From Lachnospiraceae bacterium (GTDB lineage Bacteria; Bacillota; Clostridia; Lachnospirales; Lachnospiraceae), in contig JAQXJP010000027.1 of assembly GCA_029008875.1 (NCBI GenBank), forward strand, positions 1 to 64,000: DNA of 64,000 nucleotides. The letters run 5' to 3'. The position numbers and the translations under genes were made by a program. Under the pieces are notes generated by a model. That model was not told where the DNA came from and ran no database searches. It saw only the letters and a program-made list of their open reading frames with translations. This document shows, piece after piece, positions 45,335 through 54,132 of this stretch (positions within the stretch are counted from its first letter, which is position 1; every line of letters starts with the position of its first letter).

Positions 45335-45640
45335 ATGCCAGCAAACAAAAAAAAGAAAAAACAAAAGAGAAATGCCGGCACAGTCAGTGTAGGAATTCTG
45401 GTGATTGCGTTTGCGATTGTCATGTCGGTTCAGATTGTGAAGCTAAAGCAAAAGGATGAAAAATACATAGTCAATGAACAGGAGAAGCAAAAGCAGCTCG
45501 AGGACGAACAGGCAAGAGCCACGGAGCTTCAGGAGCTGGAGGAGTACATGAACTCGGAAGAGTACATTGTGGACACCGCGCATTCTGTTTTCGGACTAGT
45601 TTTTGACAACGAAATCATCTACAAAGAGAAAAAGGAATAA
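45335..45640 (+). CDS. divIC: Septum formation initiator DivIC/FtsB-like
   Basis: 101 residues: a very basic N-terminus (KKKKKQKRN), one membrane helix (about 17-37), then a coiled coil (about 40-75) rich in Glu/Gln/Lys and a short C-terminal region. This is the topology of DivIC/FtsB, which bridges FtsL and DivIB in the divisome. Position between yabP and spoIIE supports divIC. Preceded by AAAGGAGTGAGG. Confidence 0.88.
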   Translation: MPANKKKKKQKRNAGTVSVGILVIAFAIVMSVQIVKLKQKDEKYIVNEQEKQKQLEDEQARATELQELEEYMNSEEYIVDTAHSVFGLVFDNEIIYKEKKE

Positions 45641-45650
45641 GATGCACCCA

Positions 45651-45684
45651 AAGAGGAGGCTGCTTTCGCAGCCTCCTCTTTTTT
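45651..45684 (+). terminator. divIC terminator
   Basis: Perfect 13-bp stem (45651-45663 with 45668-45680), TTTC loop and a T-run to 45684. Confidence 0.93.
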
Positions 45685-45746
45685 GTATGAAGTTCCTAAA
45701 ACGGGATGAGGCTTCAAAACTCCCTCGAATCGCCCGTGAATCGAAT

Positions 45747-45815
45747 GTTTTGACGAAAAGTTTTTGAAATGCATTTTTTGTTTTGACAAAGATTTTTGGT
45801 GCTGCCTCGTATAAT
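45747..45815 (+). promoter_or_regulatory. Spo0A-type spoIIE promoter
   Basis: TTGACA (45783-45788) and TATAAT (45810-45815) are separated by 21 bp, too far for ordinary sigma-A use but the hallmark of Spo0A-activated spoIIE and spoIIG promoters in Bacillus. TTTGACAAA (45782-45790) matches the inverted 0A box in full. A second copy, TTTGACGAA (45749-45757), matches at 8 of 9 positions and lies 33 bp upstream, about three helical turns. Confidence 0.75.
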
Positions 45816-45861
45816 CGAGTCACTTGCCGTCAAAAGGCGGACGAAGAAAGGGTGAAAAGAA

Positions 45862-47730
45862 ATGAATAAGAAGGCAGTATTACAAAAGACGCTGGTGTGG
45901 GTGGTGCAGGAATTGATTTGCATGGCCAGTTGCGCAGTTGCGGTGATGGGATATCATCTGTTGATTCCCGGGATGTTTGCGTCCCAGTATACGACCAAGG
46001 ACAGAAGGCGGATTGTGGGAATCGGCTTGCTCCTGGGGCTGTTTTTCTTTGCCCCCGCAGTAACAGCGGTGAAATATATCATTATTATGGTAGCCACAGC
46101 TATCGGAATCCGATTTTACATATGGGCGAATCGCAGCTGCAGCAGTTTTGTGGCGGGAATCATTGCAGCACTGGTGAGTGCGGTAATCAACTGCTCCGGG
46201 GAACTGTTCGTGCCCGGGGAAAAATATGGGCTGGTGCTGGGAACTTGCGAGGGGATATTGTCCGTCGGCATCACGGTGGTCATGGCATACATCTGGAATC
46301 GCATGGAGCACATGAAATTACCGGACTGGTGGGAGGATGAGACCGTGACACCCAGAAAAAGCAAGGAGGACGATGAGAAAATTCAAAACTTTGCCACCGC
46401 AGTCAGCGGTCTGTCGGATGCCATCGGGCACTGGAATCAGATGCAGACCACGGATATGACCGAGAATATGGGAGCGTTGGAGCAGGAGATTATGGGAAAT
46501 ATGTGCGCATCCTGTGAGGGAAATATGATTTGCCTTACAAAGTTCGGGGCCCAGAGAACCGTGAGCATCCAAAAAATGCTCCGGGCGGTGATGGAGCACA
46601 GGCAGCGGTCGGATATTCTGAAGCAGGAGTATGTGGCAGGTTGCCCCAAATATCCGGGGATGGTGGATGAGGCTATTCAGGCTTTCGGGAGAATCGAACT
46701 GAACAGATCCTGGTACAACCGCCTGGTGGAGAATCGAATGGTGATCGCTCAACAGCTGGATGCCATGTCGGAGTTGCTGACAGACTGGAACAAGGAAGAA
46801 AAACCGGTGATAAAAAAAGCCTCCGTTTTGATCTCGAAGATTGCTTTTGAGGCCAAGGAGAAGGGGTTGTTGGTGGATGACGTGCAATTGTTTGAAAACA
46901 CCCGAGGAAAGAGGAGTGTGCGGGCGGTGGTCTGCAGCAAGTGGGGAGGGGGCATCCCCTCGGAGCGGTATGCCAGAGCTTTGGAAAAAGCTTTGCACCG
47001 GCCCATGACGTTGGGCAGGAACGCCAGAGCCATCATTACCAGGGAACCCACGGAGATTCTGGCCTACGAGGATACGGTTTACCATATGCTCTCCGGGATG
47101 GCGACCCGCAAGAAGGATTATTCGGCGGTGAGCGGGGACAGTTACGGGGTCTTTGACAATGACAAGGGAAAATACTATGTATGCCTGTCGGATGGCATGG
47201 GCTCCGGGGAGCGTGCCAGAAGAGAGAGTGAATTGGTGGTGGAATTGTTGCAAAAATTGATTGAGGGTGGTTTTTCTCCTGCAACAGCCATTCAAATGAT
47301 GAACTCTGCCATGGTGCTCCAGGGGGATAAGGATACCTTCTCCACCTTGGATCTGTCGGAGGTGGATTTGTATTCCGGAGATTTGTCTATCACAAAGGTG
47401 GGGGCGGCCCCCACCTTTATCAAGAGGGGGGAGAAGGTGGAGTGTCTGAGCGCCCCATCACTCCCGGCGGGGAGTCGCATTTTGGAACCGGCCCAGCCTT
47501 TGCACACAACCCTGGGGAAAGGGGATTTTCTTGTAATGGTGACAGATGGTGTGTTAGAATATCTCCATGTGAAGGAGCCGGAGGAAAAAATGTGCGAGAT
47601 TATCGCAAGCATCCGCACCGACAATGCGACGGCCATGGCTACCACCATTTTGAATCGCGTATTGCTCTTTGCGGGAAATCATGCCATGGATGACATGACG
47701 GTTCTGGCCCTTGGAATGTGGGAAAAATAA
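45862..47730 (+). CDS. spoIIE: Stage II sporulation phosphatase SpoIIE (short membrane domain)
   Basis: 622 residues against about 830 in Bacillus. Only about five hydrophobic segments are seen (within residues 8-155) instead of ten. A central regulatory domain holds a Cys-containing stretch (NMCASCEGNMICL). The C-terminal PP2C phosphatase (about 400-620) has DSYGVFD, CLSDGMGSGERARRES near 440 and VTDGVLE. It dephosphorylates SpoIIAA to free sigma-F in the forespore. Promoter features indicate Spo0A control. The stop overlaps the tilS start. Confidence 0.93.
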   Translation: MNKKAVLQKTLVWVVQELICMASCAVAVMGYHLLIPGMFASQYTTKDRRRIVGIGLLLGLFFFAPAVTAVKYIIIMVATAIGIRFYIWANRSCSSFVAGIIAALVSAVINCSGELFVPGEKYGLVLGTCEGILSVGITVVMAYIWNRMEHMKLPDWWEDETVTPRKSKEDDEKIQNFATAVSGLSDAIGHWNQMQTTDMTENMGALEQEIMGNMCASCEGNMICLTKFGAQRTVSIQKMLRAVMEHRQRSDILKQEYVAGCPKYPGMVDEAIQAFGRIELNRSWYNRLVENRMVIAQQLDAMSELLTDWNKEEKPVIKKASVLISKIAFEAKEKGLLVDDVQLFENTRGKRSVRAVVCSKWGGGIPSERYARALEKALHRPMTLGRNARAIITREPTEILAYEDTVYHMLSGMATRKKDYSAVSGDSYGVFDNDKGKYYVCLSDGMGSGERARRESELVVELLQKLIEGGFSPATAIQMMNSAMVLQGDKDTFSTLDLSEVDLYSGDLSITKVGAAPTFIKRGEKVECLSAPSLPAGSRILEPAQPLHTTLGKGDFLVMVTDGVLEYLHVKEPEEKMCEIIASIRTDNATAMATTILNRVLLFAGNHAMDDMTVLALGMWEK

Positions 47731-49226
47731 TGAAGAAAAAAGTGTGGGAGTATGTGAAGAAATTTCATATGATTGAACCCGGGGATGATGTGCTTGTGGC
47801 CTGTTCCGGCGGCGCGGATTCTCTGGCTCTTTTGCTTTTCTTGTGGGAGCAGAGCAGTTGTCTGGACTTTCGCATAAAGGCGGTGCATGTGGAACACGGA
47901 ATCCGGGGGGAGGAAAGCCTCTCGGATGCGGAGTTTGTGCGGCGCTTCTGTGAGAAGCGGCGGATTCCGTGTGCAGTGATTTCGGTGGACGCTGTGTCCT
48001 ACGCGAGGGACATGCACCTGGGATTGGAGGAAGCGGCGCGCATTCTGCGGTACCTGGTGTTGGAGGAGGAGGCCCTTCGCTTGCAGGGGGATGGGATTCA
48101 GCCGGAGTACCCTTCGGATAGCGGAGTTAAGCCCACGGTGAAGATTGCCTTGGCGCACCACCAGGAGGACAACGCCGAGACCCTTTTGTTTCAGCTGGTG
48201 CGGGGCAGCGGACTTCTGGGCATGTGTGGGATTGCCCCGGTTCGACAGGAGGGAAATCTGTGCTATATTCGTCCTTTCCTCTGCTGTAGCCGAGGGGAGA
48301 TTGAGCAGTATTTGTCGGATGCCGGCGAGAGTTTTTGCGTGGACTCCACCAATGGGGACCAGGGGTACAGCAGGAATCGCATCCGTTCACAGATCATTCC
48401 CCAGCTTCAGGAGATTAATCATCGGGCGGTGGAGCATATGAACCGCACGGCGAGCCAGCTGACAGAGGTATGGGATTATTTAAATTGCGAGACCCGGAGG
48501 GTGTTGGAGGAACAGGTAACCCGAACTTGGGAGGGGGCATTCGTTTCCGCATCCTATCTGCAGAGCATTCACCCCTGCCTGCAACACGCGGTGGTGATGG
48601 AGTTGATTGCGGAGGTTGCGGGAAGGCGCAAAGACCTCACTGCCACTCATGTGCAGAGTGCGCTGGATCTCATGTCGGGGCAGTCCGGCCGAAGGGTTTT
48701 TCTGCCCTATCAGGTGAAGGTGACTCTGGAGTATGACCGTTTGATTTTCTCAAGAGGTGAGAGGGAGGAGAACGGAATCTGCGTGGAAATTTCCGGGGGA
48801 TTTTTGGAATCCCTGCGGGAGAATGGGGGCAGCCGCGAAGTTTGGCTTGGGACGAAAGGGGAGAGACTGATCCTTCGGGTCCTTCCATACAGCGGAATGC
48901 GGGAAGAAATTGAGAAAAAAACATATACGAAAACTTTCGATTATGATATGATTAAGTTTGGATTTTGCGTGAGAAATCGGAGGGAAGGGGATTATCTGAT
49001 CCTTGATGGTTACGGGCACCGCAAGAAGTTGAGCAATTATTTTATCGACGAGAAAATTCCGGCAAGTCAGCGGGATTCCTGCGTGCTGTTGACGCGGGGC
49101 TCTGAGATTTTCTGGCATGTGGGAGGCCGCATCGGAGAAAATTACAAGGTGACGGACGATACCCGATGGATACTCAAGATTACATACTGTGGAGGAGAGA
49201 AAAATGGATTGTTCGAAGAAACATAA
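47730..49226 (+). CDS. tilS: tRNA(Ile)-lysidine synthetase
   Basis: 498 residues from ATG 47730, which overlaps the spoIIE stop (TAATG). PP-loop ATPase motif ACSGGADSLAL at 24-34, followed by VEHGIRGEESLSDAEFV and LAHHQEDNAETLLFQLVRGSGLLGMCGI. C-terminal TilS domains contain DYLILDGYGHRKKLSNYFIDEKIP. Modifies C34 of the AUA-reading tRNA, an essential function. Same position as in the Bacillus cluster. Confidence 0.95.
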   Translation: MKKKVWEYVKKFHMIEPGDDVLVACSGGADSLALLLFLWEQSSCLDFRIKAVHVEHGIRGEESLSDAEFVRRFCEKRRIPCAVISVDAVSYARDMHLGLEEAARILRYLVLEEEALRLQGDGIQPEYPSDSGVKPTVKIALAHHQEDNAETLLFQLVRGSGLLGMCGIAPVRQEGNLCYIRPFLCCSRGEIEQYLSDAGESFCVDSTNGDQGYSRNRIRSQIIPQLQEINHRAVEHMNRTASQLTEVWDYLNCETRRVLEEQVTRTWEGAFVSASYLQSIHPCLQHAVVMELIAEVAGRRKDLTATHVQSALDLMSGQSGRRVFLPYQVKVTLEYDRLIFSRGEREENGICVEISGGFLESLRENGGSREVWLGTKGERLILRVLPYSGMREEIEKKTYTKTFDYDMIKFGFCVRNRREGDYLILDGYGHRKKLSNYFIDEKIPASQRDSCVLLTRGSEIFWHVGGRIGENYKVTDDTRWILKITYCGGEKNGLFEET

Positions 49227-49743
49227 TATTTCCGTATATTTGACGGAAGAACAGCTGAATAAAAGAATTGCTGAGATCGGAGCCCAGATCACGGAGCGTT
49301 TTCGCGGGGAGTCCGTGTACATGATCGTAATTCTGAAGGGGTCCATCTTTTTTGCGACGGAGCTTGCTAAGAGGATTGAACTTCCTATGACCATGGATTT
49401 CATGAGCGTGTCAAGCTACGGTTCCGGCACGGAGTCGTCGGGGGTAGTCAAGATCAAAAAGGATTTGGAATGCTCCATTGAGGGGGAGAATATCATTGTG
49501 GTGGAAGATATCATCGATTCCGGCAACACCTTAAGCCGGCTTGTTCCGATGCTCAAGGAGAGAAATCCGAAGAGTGTTACCCTCTGCACTATGTTGGATA
49601 AGCCGGATCGGCGTGTGGTGGATGATGTGGTATGCGATTATACCGGTTTTGTTATCCCGGATAAATTTGTGGTTGGATTCGGGTTGGACTATGATCAAAG
49701 ATACCGTAATCTTCCGTATATCGGATTTGTGGAGGAATCATAA
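49204..49743 (+). CDS. hpt: Hypoxanthine phosphoribosyltransferase
   Basis: 179 residues from ATG 49204 with GGAGGAG upstream; it overlaps the tilS end by 23 bases. The PRPP-binding loop VVEDIIDSGNTL is at about 99-110, with ILKGSIFFATEL and the substrate segment PDKFVVGFGLDYDQRYRNLPYIG. Salvages hypoxanthine and guanine. The tilS-hpt-ftsH order is widely conserved in Firmicutes. Confidence 0.96.
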   Translation: MDCSKKHNISVYLTEEQLNKRIAEIGAQITERFRGESVYMIVILKGSIFFATELAKRIELPMTMDFMSVSSYGSGTESSGVVKIKKDLECSIEGENIIVVEDIIDSGNTLSRLVPMLKERNPKSVTLCTMLDKPDRRVVDDVVCDYTGFVIPDKFVVGFGLDYDQRYRNLPYIGFVEES

Positions 49744-49755
49744 AGGAGAATTATT

Positions 49756-51570
49756 TTGAATACGAAAAAAGGAAATTTTAAGGGATTTGGCATCTATGTG
49801 ATGTTGATTCTCGTGGTTATTATCATTTGGTATATGATGAGCGGAAATTCTGCCACAAATTCTTATACCAAGAGTGAGTTTGAACAGGCATTGAAGGATG
49901 ACAAAGTGGCAACCGTTATCGTGGTACAGAATCGCGAGATACCGACCGGAAGCCTGAAGATATCCTACAAAGATACCAGCACACACCTGCTTTACACCTC
50001 CGATGTCAATGAGGCTCAGGCACTCATGGAGAAGAATCATTTTTCCAATTATATGATGGAGGATGTCCCAACAGAGAGCTGGCTGATGACGCTTCTCCCG
50101 TATCTGTTGATGTTTGGCGCCTTCTTCATCCTGTTTGTGATTATGAACAACAACGCGGCGGCGCAGAGCGGTGGCAATAAAATGATGAATTTCGGCAAGA
50201 GCCGCGCCAAAATGTCCACGGATGACAATAAGGTTCGCTTTGACCAGGTGGCCGGCCTTCGGGAGGAGAAGGAGGATCTGGAAGAGATTGTTGATTTTCT
50301 CCGGGCTCCGCGCAAGTATACCGAGCTGGGGGCAAGAATCCCCAAGGGAGTGCTTCTGGTGGGACCTCCGGGAACCGGTAAGACCATGCTGGCAAAGGCG
50401 GTTGCCGGGGAAGCGGGGGTTCCGTTTTTCAGCATTTCCGGATCCGATTTCGTGGAAATGTTCGTGGGTGTGGGTGCATCCCGAGTGAGGGATCTCTTCG
50501 AGGATGCCAAGAAGAATGCGCCCTGTATTGTATTTATCGATGAGATTGACGCGGTGGCGCGTCGGCGCGGAACCGGTATGGGGGGAGGCCACGATGAACG
50601 TGAGCAGACGCTGAATCAGATGTTGGTGGAGATGGATGGATTCGGTGTCAACGAGGGAATAATCGTTCTGGCGGCAACCAACCGTGTGGATATTTTGGAT
50701 CCTGCCATTATGCGTCCGGGACGATTCGACCGCAAGATTGTGGTGGGAAGACCGGATGTGGCCGGCCGCGAGGAAATCCTGAATGTCCACGTGAAAAACA
50801 AACCGGTGGGGGACGATGTGGATTTGAAGCAGATCGCCCAGACGACTGCGGGCTTCACCGGGGCGGACCTGGAGAACCTGTTGAATGAAGCGGCCATTGT
50901 TGCAGCAAGGGAAGACCGGAAGTTTATCACCCAGGAGGATATTCGCAAATCCTTCGTGAAGGTTGGAATCGGCGCGGAGAAGAAGAGCCGCATTATCTCT
51001 GATAAGGAAAAACGAATTACGGCGTTTCATGAGGCCGGCCACGCAATCCTGTTCCATGTTCTCCCGGATGTGGGACCGGTCTACACCGTATCCATCATTC
51101 CTACAGGGACGGGAGCTGCGGGCTATACTATGCCTCTTCCGGAAAGGGACGAAATGTTCAACAGCAAGGGGAGAATGTTCCAACAGATTATTGTTGGCCT
51201 GGGCGGACGAGTAGCGGAGGAGTTGGTCTTTGATGACATCACCACCGGTGCTTCCCAGGATATCAAAGAGGCCACCAAGCTGGCCAAGAGTATGGTGACC
51301 AAATACGGTATGTCCAATGAGATTGGATTGATCTGTTATGAGGATGATGAGGATGAGGTATTCATCGGAAGAGATCTGGCCCACACCAAGGGATACAGCA
51401 ACCGGGTTGCCGAGAAGATAGACGAAGAGGTCAAACGGATTATCGACGAGGCCTATGGGGAGGCGAAACGCATTATCGGTGAGAACCGCTCCGTCCTGGA
51501 TGCCTGTGCCGAACTTTTGCTGAAAAAGGAAAAGATTACCAGGGACGAATTTGAAGCATTATTTGAATAA
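49756..51570 (+). CDS. ftsH: ATP-dependent membrane zinc metalloprotease FtsH
   Basis: 604 residues from TTG 49756 (AAGGAG 8 nt upstream). Two membrane helices (about 10-32 and 110-130) bracket a small outside domain. The AAA+ module has Walker A GPPGTGKT at 202-209, [10 protein letters not shown], and the SRH region [21 protein letters not shown]. The zinc site HEAGH is at 426-430. Hexameric quality-control protease of the cytoplasmic membrane. Its terminator is the first element of the tandem repeat that follows. Confidence 0.97.
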   Translation: MNTKKGNFKGFGIYVMLILVVIIIWYMMSGNSATNSYTKSEFEQALKDDKVATVIVVQNREIPTGSLKISYKDTSTHLLYTSDVNEAQALMEKNHFSNYMMEDVPTESWLMTLLPYLLMFGAFFILFVIMNNNAAAQSGGNKMMNFGKSRAKMSTDDNKVRFDQVAGLREEKEDLEEIVDFLRAPRKYTELGARIPKGVLLVGPPGTGKTMLAKAVAGEAGVPFFSISGSDFVEMFVGVGASRVRDLFEDAKKNAPCIVFIDEIDAVARRRGTGMGGGHDEREQTLNQMLVEMDGFGVNEGIIVLAATNRVDILDPAIMRPGRFDRKIVVGRPDVAGREEILNVHVKNKPVGDDVDLKQIAQTTAGFTGADLENLLNEAAIVAAREDRKFITQEDIRKSFVKVGIGAEKKSRIISDKEKRITAFHEAGHAILFHVLPDVGPVYTVSIIPTGTGAAGYTMPLPERDEMFNSKGRMFQQIIVGLGGRVAEELVFDDITTGASQDIKEATKLAKSMVTKYGMSNEIGLICYEDDEDEVFIGRDLAHTKGYSNRVAEKIDEEVKRIIDEAYGEAKRIIGENRSVLDACAELLLKKEKITRDEFEALFE

Positions 51571-51577
51571 AATTGTG

Positions 51578-51630
51578 AAGTGTGCACAAAAACAAACGAT
51601 AACTTTTGTTAACTTTGTGCACACTTTTTT
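51578..51630 (+). terminator. ftsH terminator
   Basis: 13-bp perfect inverted repeat (51578-51590 with 51614-51626) containing GTGCAC, 23-nt loop, T-run to 51630. The corresponding region in copy 2 is degenerate. Confidence 0.75.
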
Positions 51631-51657
51631 ATATTCCCATGCTATTATAATGACTGT

Positions 51658-51753
51658 AAAAACCCCCCAATACATTATATAAAGTTTTTACTATACCCCA
51701 TAGTAAAAATACCTTCTCCTAAAAAGACAGCGGATCGAACGGCTGTCTTTTTT
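51658..51753 (+). ncRNA. Small RNA, copy 1 of a tandem pair
   Basis: Predicted start is 7 nt after TATAAT (51646-51651). The ~96-nt RNA has an unpaired 5' end with CCCCCC (51663-51668) and a hairpin with a 10-bp stem and loop ACCCC (centred near 51697). The linker ACCTTCTCCT (51711-51720) is complementary to Shine-Dalgarno-like sequence. A terminator follows: AAAAGACAGC with GCTGTCTTTT plus T residues. C-rich exposed segments of this kind are how several Firmicute sRNAs (for example RsaE/RoxS and LhrC) pair with ribosome binding sites. No reading frame with a binding site is present. Family not recognised. Confidence 0.75.
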
Positions 51754-51773
51754 ACTTTGTATCAACAATGGGA

Positions 51774-51960
51774 TTGTGAGAATTGCACAAAAACATTTTA
51801 TAATCTTTGTGAACTTTGTGAACACTTTTGGGTTAGGACGTGCTACTATAATAACCGTAAAAACCCCCCAATACATTATATAAATTTTTGCTATACCCCA
51901 TAGTAAAAATACCTTCTCCTAAAAAGACAGCAGATTGAATGGCTGTCTTTTTACTTTATG
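51774..51960 (+). repeat. Tandem small-RNA locus, copy 2
   Basis: Second unit of the duplication. Upstream of its promoter TTTGTGAAC occurs twice in direct tandem (51806-51814, 51815-51823); copy 1 has the related TTTGTTAAC and TTTGTGCAC at 51605-51622. Confidence 0.85.
51859..51952 (+). ncRNA. Small RNA, copy 2 of a tandem pair
   Basis: Promoter -10 TATAAT at 51847-51852. Same plan as copy 1: CCCCCC at 51864-51869, hairpin with loop ACCCC, unpaired ACCTTCTCCT at 51911-51920, and terminator GACAGC/GCTGTC. In the ACCCC hairpin one A-T pair becomes a G-T pair, and the terminator loop changes, while all C-rich single-stranded segments are unchanged. That pattern supports function in the unpaired segments. 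Confidence 0.75.
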
Positions 51961-51992
51961 AAAAAGCGACTGCAAAACTGCAGTCGCTTTTT
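51961..51992. terminator. Bidirectional terminator after the small RNAs
   Basis: AAAAAGCGACTGC (51961-51973) with GCAGTCGCTTTTT (51980-51992), 13 bp and a 6-nt loop. Serves the convergent minus-strand metallopeptidase gene and backs up the second small RNA. Confidence 0.88.
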
Positions 51993-52016
51993 GCTATCTC
52001 AATGAAGGATTGTGTA

Positions 52017-54119
52017 TCAATCGGAATTGAAACAGGTCTCCCAGGGCACGGGATTATCCCAACCGGTGGTGTCGAAGCCGTTGCGGATGCACTTACAGTA
52101 GTAATCGTATTTTATCCCGGTGGGCGAATCGGTGGAGAAACTGTCGTCGTTTGACACGCCCTTGATGTAATTGGACATTGCGGTTCCGAATAAAACAGCC
52201 CGATCCTCCGTGGGGAAGGTGACGGAATAGGAATCGATAAAGTAGTCCGAATACAATTCGTAGGCGTTGTTGTCCTCATAACCGTCGTAGGACATGAGAT
52301 ACTCAAAATCGTCGGGGTTGTAGTCCGCCCATTTCTTCTCGGAGAAGAGGTTGCCGGATACGTAATTGTTGCGAAACTCCAGACGTCTGTCCACCATGTG
52401 TGACAGCTCGTGGGCAATGGTATAGTCCCAGTGGCGGCTGTAATTGGTGTTGAGCACCATGACCATGTGGGAATTGATCTCATTGACAAAGCCGCTGGGA
52501 TCCTCCAATACCCCCATATTGTCGCCGGTGATATTGCCGGCGAGATAGATGCGGATGCCCCGATTCTCCCCGAAGGCAAGCTGGGTGAAGAAATTGTCCG
52601 GATAGCAGGACAAAGCGTCCTCCAAATCATCCAAAGCCTTGGAAATATCATTGCTGTTCAATTGCTGTTTGGTGTAAAAATGATCGATTTTTTCCGGCAC
52701 TTCAGGCCCCAGATAGATGGAGATTCCATATTTCTCCTCCAGCGCGGTGGCCTTCTGGTTCGCAGAATACAGAGCACCCCAATCGTAGGTGTCCAAATTA
52801 AGGATGTTTGTCACTTGGTAACCGTACTCCGTATCGTTTTCCGCCTCGTAAGCCCCATAGTAATAGGACGGAACACTTGCGGCCAATTCGTCCTCGCCGG
52901 AGTAGAATTGCAGATCGCAGGGGTTTTCTCCCGGAGCGTTCATATCCCACACGATAAGGTATGGGCGGAGATTCATATTGTACGCCAGAAGAAAACCGAT
53001 TCCCTCCTCCTCGAAGTAGGCCTGGTGGTTGGAGAGATATACGCCGTCATCGGACAGGTCTCCACAGCTGTAAGTGAAGGAGGATAAGTCCGAACCGGTG
53101 GGAGAATACCGAGCAAAGGAAATCTGGTAATCATTCACGTCGGTCTCATAATCCTGCTGAACCAGAACAAAAGTGCCGTCGTTCATGGCTTTGGCCCCGC
53201 AGGCGTTGTCGCATCGGAAAAAGAAATTGTCGCCGTCGGGACCTCGGTACACCCAAAAGCGTTCGGAGGAGTTGGTGAGCCCCACAAACGCACAGTTCGA
53301 CACGTCGCCCAGGAAATAATATCCTCCCGGAATAGCGTACTCGGTGGCGAGGGTCTTGTTGTTGATCACGGCGAGGCGATAACCCAATGTCAGCGGATCC
53401 ACTCCGGCGATTGCAAAGTATTCCCGGGAGTCGGAGACACTCCCCGGCTGAATCCCGTAGAAATTCCATTCCGATTCGCCGATATCGATGTAACTGTTCT
53501 GCAGATTTATGAAGAAAGGCTCCGAGAAGGACTCACTGTACACATAATACTCGGTATCCTTCTCGGTGGGGTACAGTGTCAGCTCCTCTCCGCCATACAG
53601 CTCAGAGATATCATAGGAACATTGCAGCTTCAGGCGGCTGTCGTAGACGGATAATTCCAGATTGTCGTAGTCGAACAAAAACAGCTCATCGCCGATTACC
53701 TGATAACTGTCACAGTGAATATCCTGATGTCGCAGGGAATAGAGAACTTTATCGCGCCAGGGACTGTAGACGTCGAAGGAGTATTCATACTCCACAGCGG
53801 ATAAATCCACATCCTCATCCGAAAAAGCATCACCATAATATGCCTCCGCCACCAGAAGAATGTCATCTCCGAAACGGCAGAGATCGTTGTACGGCTTTCC
53901 GAGGAAGAAATCATTGTCCAGTTCGTAGAGGTTGTCGGTCTGCGGGACAGGCATCGCCGCCTCCCAAAAGGCGGGATTTTTGCGGGCCTTTGCGTCCAAC
54001 TGGGCCGGATCGGTGAACAGGGCCTCCAAATCGGCCAGACCACATCCGGAAAAGGAGAATGTTAAAGCGCAGATCACAGCGCAACCTGCAGATCGAAAAA
54101 AAACTTTTTTTCGCACCAT
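52017..54119 (-). CDS. Predicted surface metallopeptidase lipoprotein with propeller-like N-terminal region
   Basis: 700 residues. Signal peptide ends FSFSGC, so it is lipid-anchored outside the membrane. Residues about 50-430 are beta-rich and look like a repeating propeller (for example YSFDVYSPWRDKVLYSLR, ELFLFDYDNLELSVYDSR). The C-terminal part has the zincin motif HELSH at 570-574, within YTIAHELSHMVD. The downstream acidic motif ELYSDYFIDSYSVTFPTEDRAVLF is typical of putative zinc-binding peptidases, and a third metal ligand may lie there. Exact family and substrate unknown. It follows the LacI regulator gene by 13 bp in the same direction and may be co-transcribed with it. Confidence 0.65.
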   Translation of the reverse strand: MVRKKVFFRSAGCAVICALTFSFSGCGLADLEALFTDPAQLDAKARKNPAFWEAAMPVPQTDNLYELDNDFFLGKPYNDLCRFGDDILLVAEAYYGDAFSDEDVDLSAVEYEYSFDVYSPWRDKVLYSLRHQDIHCDSYQVIGDELFLFDYDNLELSVYDSRLKLQCSYDISELYGGEELTLYPTEKDTEYYVYSESFSEPFFINLQNSYIDIGESEWNFYGIQPGSVSDSREYFAIAGVDPLTLGYRLAVINNKTLATEYAIPGGYYFLGDVSNCAFVGLTNSSERFWVYRGPDGDNFFFRCDNACGAKAMNDGTFVLVQQDYETDVNDYQISFARYSPTGSDLSSFTYSCGDLSDDGVYLSNHQAYFEEEGIGFLLAYNMNLRPYLIVWDMNAPGENPCDLQFYSGEDELAASVPSYYYGAYEAENDTEYGYQVTNILNLDTYDWGALYSANQKATALEEKYGISIYLGPEVPEKIDHFYTKQQLNSNDISKALDDLEDALSCYPDNFFTQLAFGENRGIRIYLAGNITGDNMGVLEDPSGFVNEINSHMVMVLNTNYSRHWDYTIAHELSHMVDRRLEFRNNYVSGNLFSEKKWADYNPDDFEYLMSYDGYEDNNAYELYSDYFIDSYSVTFPTEDRAVLFGTAMSNYIKGVSNDDSFSTDSPTGIKYDYYCKCIRNGFDTTGWDNPVPWETCFNSD

Positions 54120-54132
54120 AGTATTTCCTCGC

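Larger units (their letters stand above)
51573..51760 (+). repeat. Tandem small-RNA locus, copy 1
   Basis: About 188 bp repeated at a 201-bp offset (second copy 51774-51960). The promoter -10, RNA body and terminator are nearly identical between copies; the spacer between -35 and -10 and the terminator loop differ. Together they fill the ftsH-to-52017 gap of 446 bp, which has no protein gene. Confidence 0.85.

Noticed and set aside
49738-51384. 548-codon open frame on the minus strand within ftsH
   Set aside because: Opposite the conserved FtsH sequence, with no ribosome binding site; a shadow frame.
51573-51960. CRISPR-like repeats
   Set aside because: Just two long copies with promoter and terminator, not short repeats separated by unique spacers.
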